64,000 bases of DNA from DATAZK01 sp963731205 (GTDB lineage: Bacteria > Actinomycetota > Actinomycetes > Frankiales > Frankiaceae), in contig CAVSUJ010000002.1 in the NCBI GenBank assembly GCA_963731205.1, forward strand, positions 124,001 through 188,000, given 5' to 3'. The notes below the pieces were generated by a model that ran no database searches, was not told where the DNA came from, and saw nothing but the letters and a program-made list of their open reading frames with translations. The translations under genes and the position numbers were made by a program. Below are positions 61,995-64,000 of the stretch, piece by piece. Every line of letters begins with the position of its first letter. Position 1 is the first letter of the stretch.

Positions 61995-62771
61995 ATGACC
62001 ACAGCGTCACCCGTCACCGCATCCGCCGCTGCGCCGGCGACCCGGTCCGCGCACACCAAGAAAGCAACCGCCCGTCGCGGGATGGACCCGATGCGCAAGA
62101 TCGCGCTGGCAGGGGGCGTGCTCTACCTGATCACGTTCGCCGCTTCCATCCCGCAGCTGTGGACGTTCAAGCACGTCATCGACGACCCCTCCGGCTACAT
62201 CAGCCGGCCGGGCAGCAACGCCGCCGTGCTGTGGGGCTCGCTGCTGGACATCGTCACGGCCCTGGCAGGCATCGGAACCGCCATCGTGCTGTATCCGGTG
62301 ACCCGTCGCATCAGCCGGACATCAGCCATCGGCTTCGTCACCTCTCGTGTCGTCGAGGCGACGATGATCCTGGTCGGCGTCCTCAGCGTGCTGTCCGTCG
62401 TGACGTTGAAGGCGCACTACGCCGGCGCCACCGGCGCGCAGGCTGATTCGTTACGCGTCACCGGCGACGCGCTGGTCACCATCCGCCAGTGGACCTTCCT
62501 GCTGGGCCCCGGACTCATCGCCGGCATCAACGCGCTGTTCCTGGGCTACGCGATGCATCGCGGCCGCCTGGTCCCGCGCATCATCCCGACCATCGGTCTC
62601 ATCGGCGCACCGATCATCATCACGTCAGCCATCGTGACCATCTGCGGTGGCTGGGCCCAGACGTCCGGCATCGCCTTCTGCTTCGGCCTGCTCGATGTCG
62701 TCTGGGAGTTCTCTCTCGGCATCTACCTCACCTTCAAGGGGTTCAAGCGGGTTCCCGCCATCGCTGTCTGA
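61995..62771 (+). CDS. DUF4386 membrane protein
   Basis: Product of 258 aa with about six helices, starting after a Thr/Ala-rich cytoplasmic tail of some 30 residues; GGAG precedes the ATG. RKIALAGGVLYLITFAASIPQ and FKGFKRV are typical of DUF4386. Function unknown. Co-transcribed with the small protein (19 nt gap) and closed by a terminator. Confidence 0.85.
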   Translation: MTTASPVTASAAAPATRSAHTKKATARRGMDPMRKIALAGGVLYLITFAASIPQLWTFKHVIDDPSGYISRPGSNAAVLWGSLLDIVTALAGIGTAIVLYPVTRRISRTSAIGFVTSRVVEATMILVGVLSVLSVVTLKAHYAGATGAQADSLRVTGDALVTIRQWTFLLGPGLIAGINALFLGYAMHRGRLVPRIIPTIGLIGAPIIITSAIVTICGGWAQTSGIAFCFGLLDVVWEFSLGIYLTFKGFKRVPAIAV

Positions 62772-62795
62772 CCGGGCGCGATCAGCATCCGACAC

Positions 62796-62824
62796 TGGAG
62801 GGCCACCCACTCGGTGGCCCTCCA
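62796..62824 (+). terminator. Hairpin terminator after DUF4386
   Basis: Perfect 12-bp stem (62796-62807 tggagggccacc with 62813-62824 ggtggccctcca) and a 5-nt loop, 24 nt after the stop. No T-run but a very stable hairpin. Confidence 0.75.
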
Positions 62825-63036
62825 TCTCGTCGCCAAAATCCTTTACGGGCAAAGAGAATCGGGTCGTTCCTGGCTCGCGGTGAGAGCTGACAGGGCCTCG
62901 ATCCCAGACCTGAAGGTCTCAAGTCACGAACGCTCGGGACGTATAGCACCGGTCGGCCCCTAGTGCACTCCGCCATCCGGGTGAGATATCCGCTGAGCCA
63001 TACGGACCTGCTTCGCGCAGACCCGAAGACACATGC
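62825..63036. other. Leader before the DNRLRE-type secreted protein
   Basis: About 210 nt with several short inverted repeats (for example GACCTGAAGGTC around 62910). No promoter, riboswitch or gene could be supported. Confidence 0.35.

Positions 63037-64000
<964 letters not shown>

Noticed and set aside
62825..63036. Possible cyclic-dinucleotide riboswitch upstream of the secreted protein
   Set aside because: Short stems are present but none of the conserved core segments of ydaO-type or GEMM-type riboswitches could be found.

Overview
The window is high-GC DNA (roughly two thirds G+C) from an actinobacterium. The evidence is the strong G/C third-position bias, frequent GTG starts, a mycothiol-dependent isomerase-type protein, a mycofactocin-coupled SDR, a DUF222/HNH (13E12-type) endonuclease, a SigE-type ECF sigma factor, an IdeR/DtxR-type iron box, and a P450/CaiB/thiolase-DUF35 catabolic operon of the kind seen in mycobacteria and their relatives. 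I cannot name the genus. No tRNA, rRNA, CRISPR array, insertion sequence or prophage is visible.

Layout. 0.1-3.8 kb: four tandem paralogous small secreted proteins, a fifth distant relative and a sixth secreted protein, followed directly by a SipW/ER-type (Ser-His) signal peptidase. 3.8-6.7 kb: a bifunctional AdhE and, 26 nt behind it, a tiny protein made of LSIGS-type repeats. 6.8-9.1 kb: an FMN-barrel protein, a DinB/maleylpyruvate-isomerase-like protein and a membrane-anchored GH43-like propeller. 9.2-18.5 kb: a cell-envelope glycosylation-type cluster (beta-propeller lipoprotein, GT2, DUF2064, GT87-like membrane transferase, lipoprotein, cytochrome b/molybdopterin oxidoreductase, membrane protein, two epimerases, methyltransferase). 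18.6-20 kb: an ECF sigma factor and its membrane partner with a duplicated four-Cys extracellular module. 20-24.4 kb: a frameshifted serpin, SnoaL-like, enoyl-CoA hydratase, membrane and secreted proteins. 24.6-26.5 kb: a GAF-GGDEF-EAL protein. 26.5-32.5 kb: efeUOB iron/heme uptake plus a FUSC transporter, with an iron box. 32.7-33.9 kb: two SRPBCC proteins with an ArsR regulator. 34-45.3 kb: a leftward operon of nine tightly overlapping genes for degradation of a CoA-activated, P450-oxidised substrate, with its TetR regulator, plus an ABM monooxygenase and an MFS exporter. 45.4-57.1 kb: mixed single genes (metzincin-like lipoprotein, SDRs, P450, HNH nuclease, phosphotransferase-like, ATP-grasp, CGNR regulator, EamA and DUF1275 membrane proteins). 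57.8-64 kb: a second GH43-like lipoprotein, a giant MalT-type LuxR regulator with a palindromic operator in front of a small protein/DUF4386 pair, and a secreted DNRLRE protein with a PT-repeat linker that runs off the window.

Five genes (serpin, efeO, CaiB, DUF35 protein, terminal DNRLRE protein) each need one single-base correction to give a full-length family member. That pattern suggests uncorrected indels in the assembly more than five independent pseudogenes, but it cannot be settled from the sequence alone.

The most unusual parts are the secreted-protein array with its dedicated signal peptidase, the LSIGS repeat protein behind adhE, the internal twin-arginine motif in the molybdopterin membrane oxidoreductase, and the duplicated Cys module on the sigma-factor partner.
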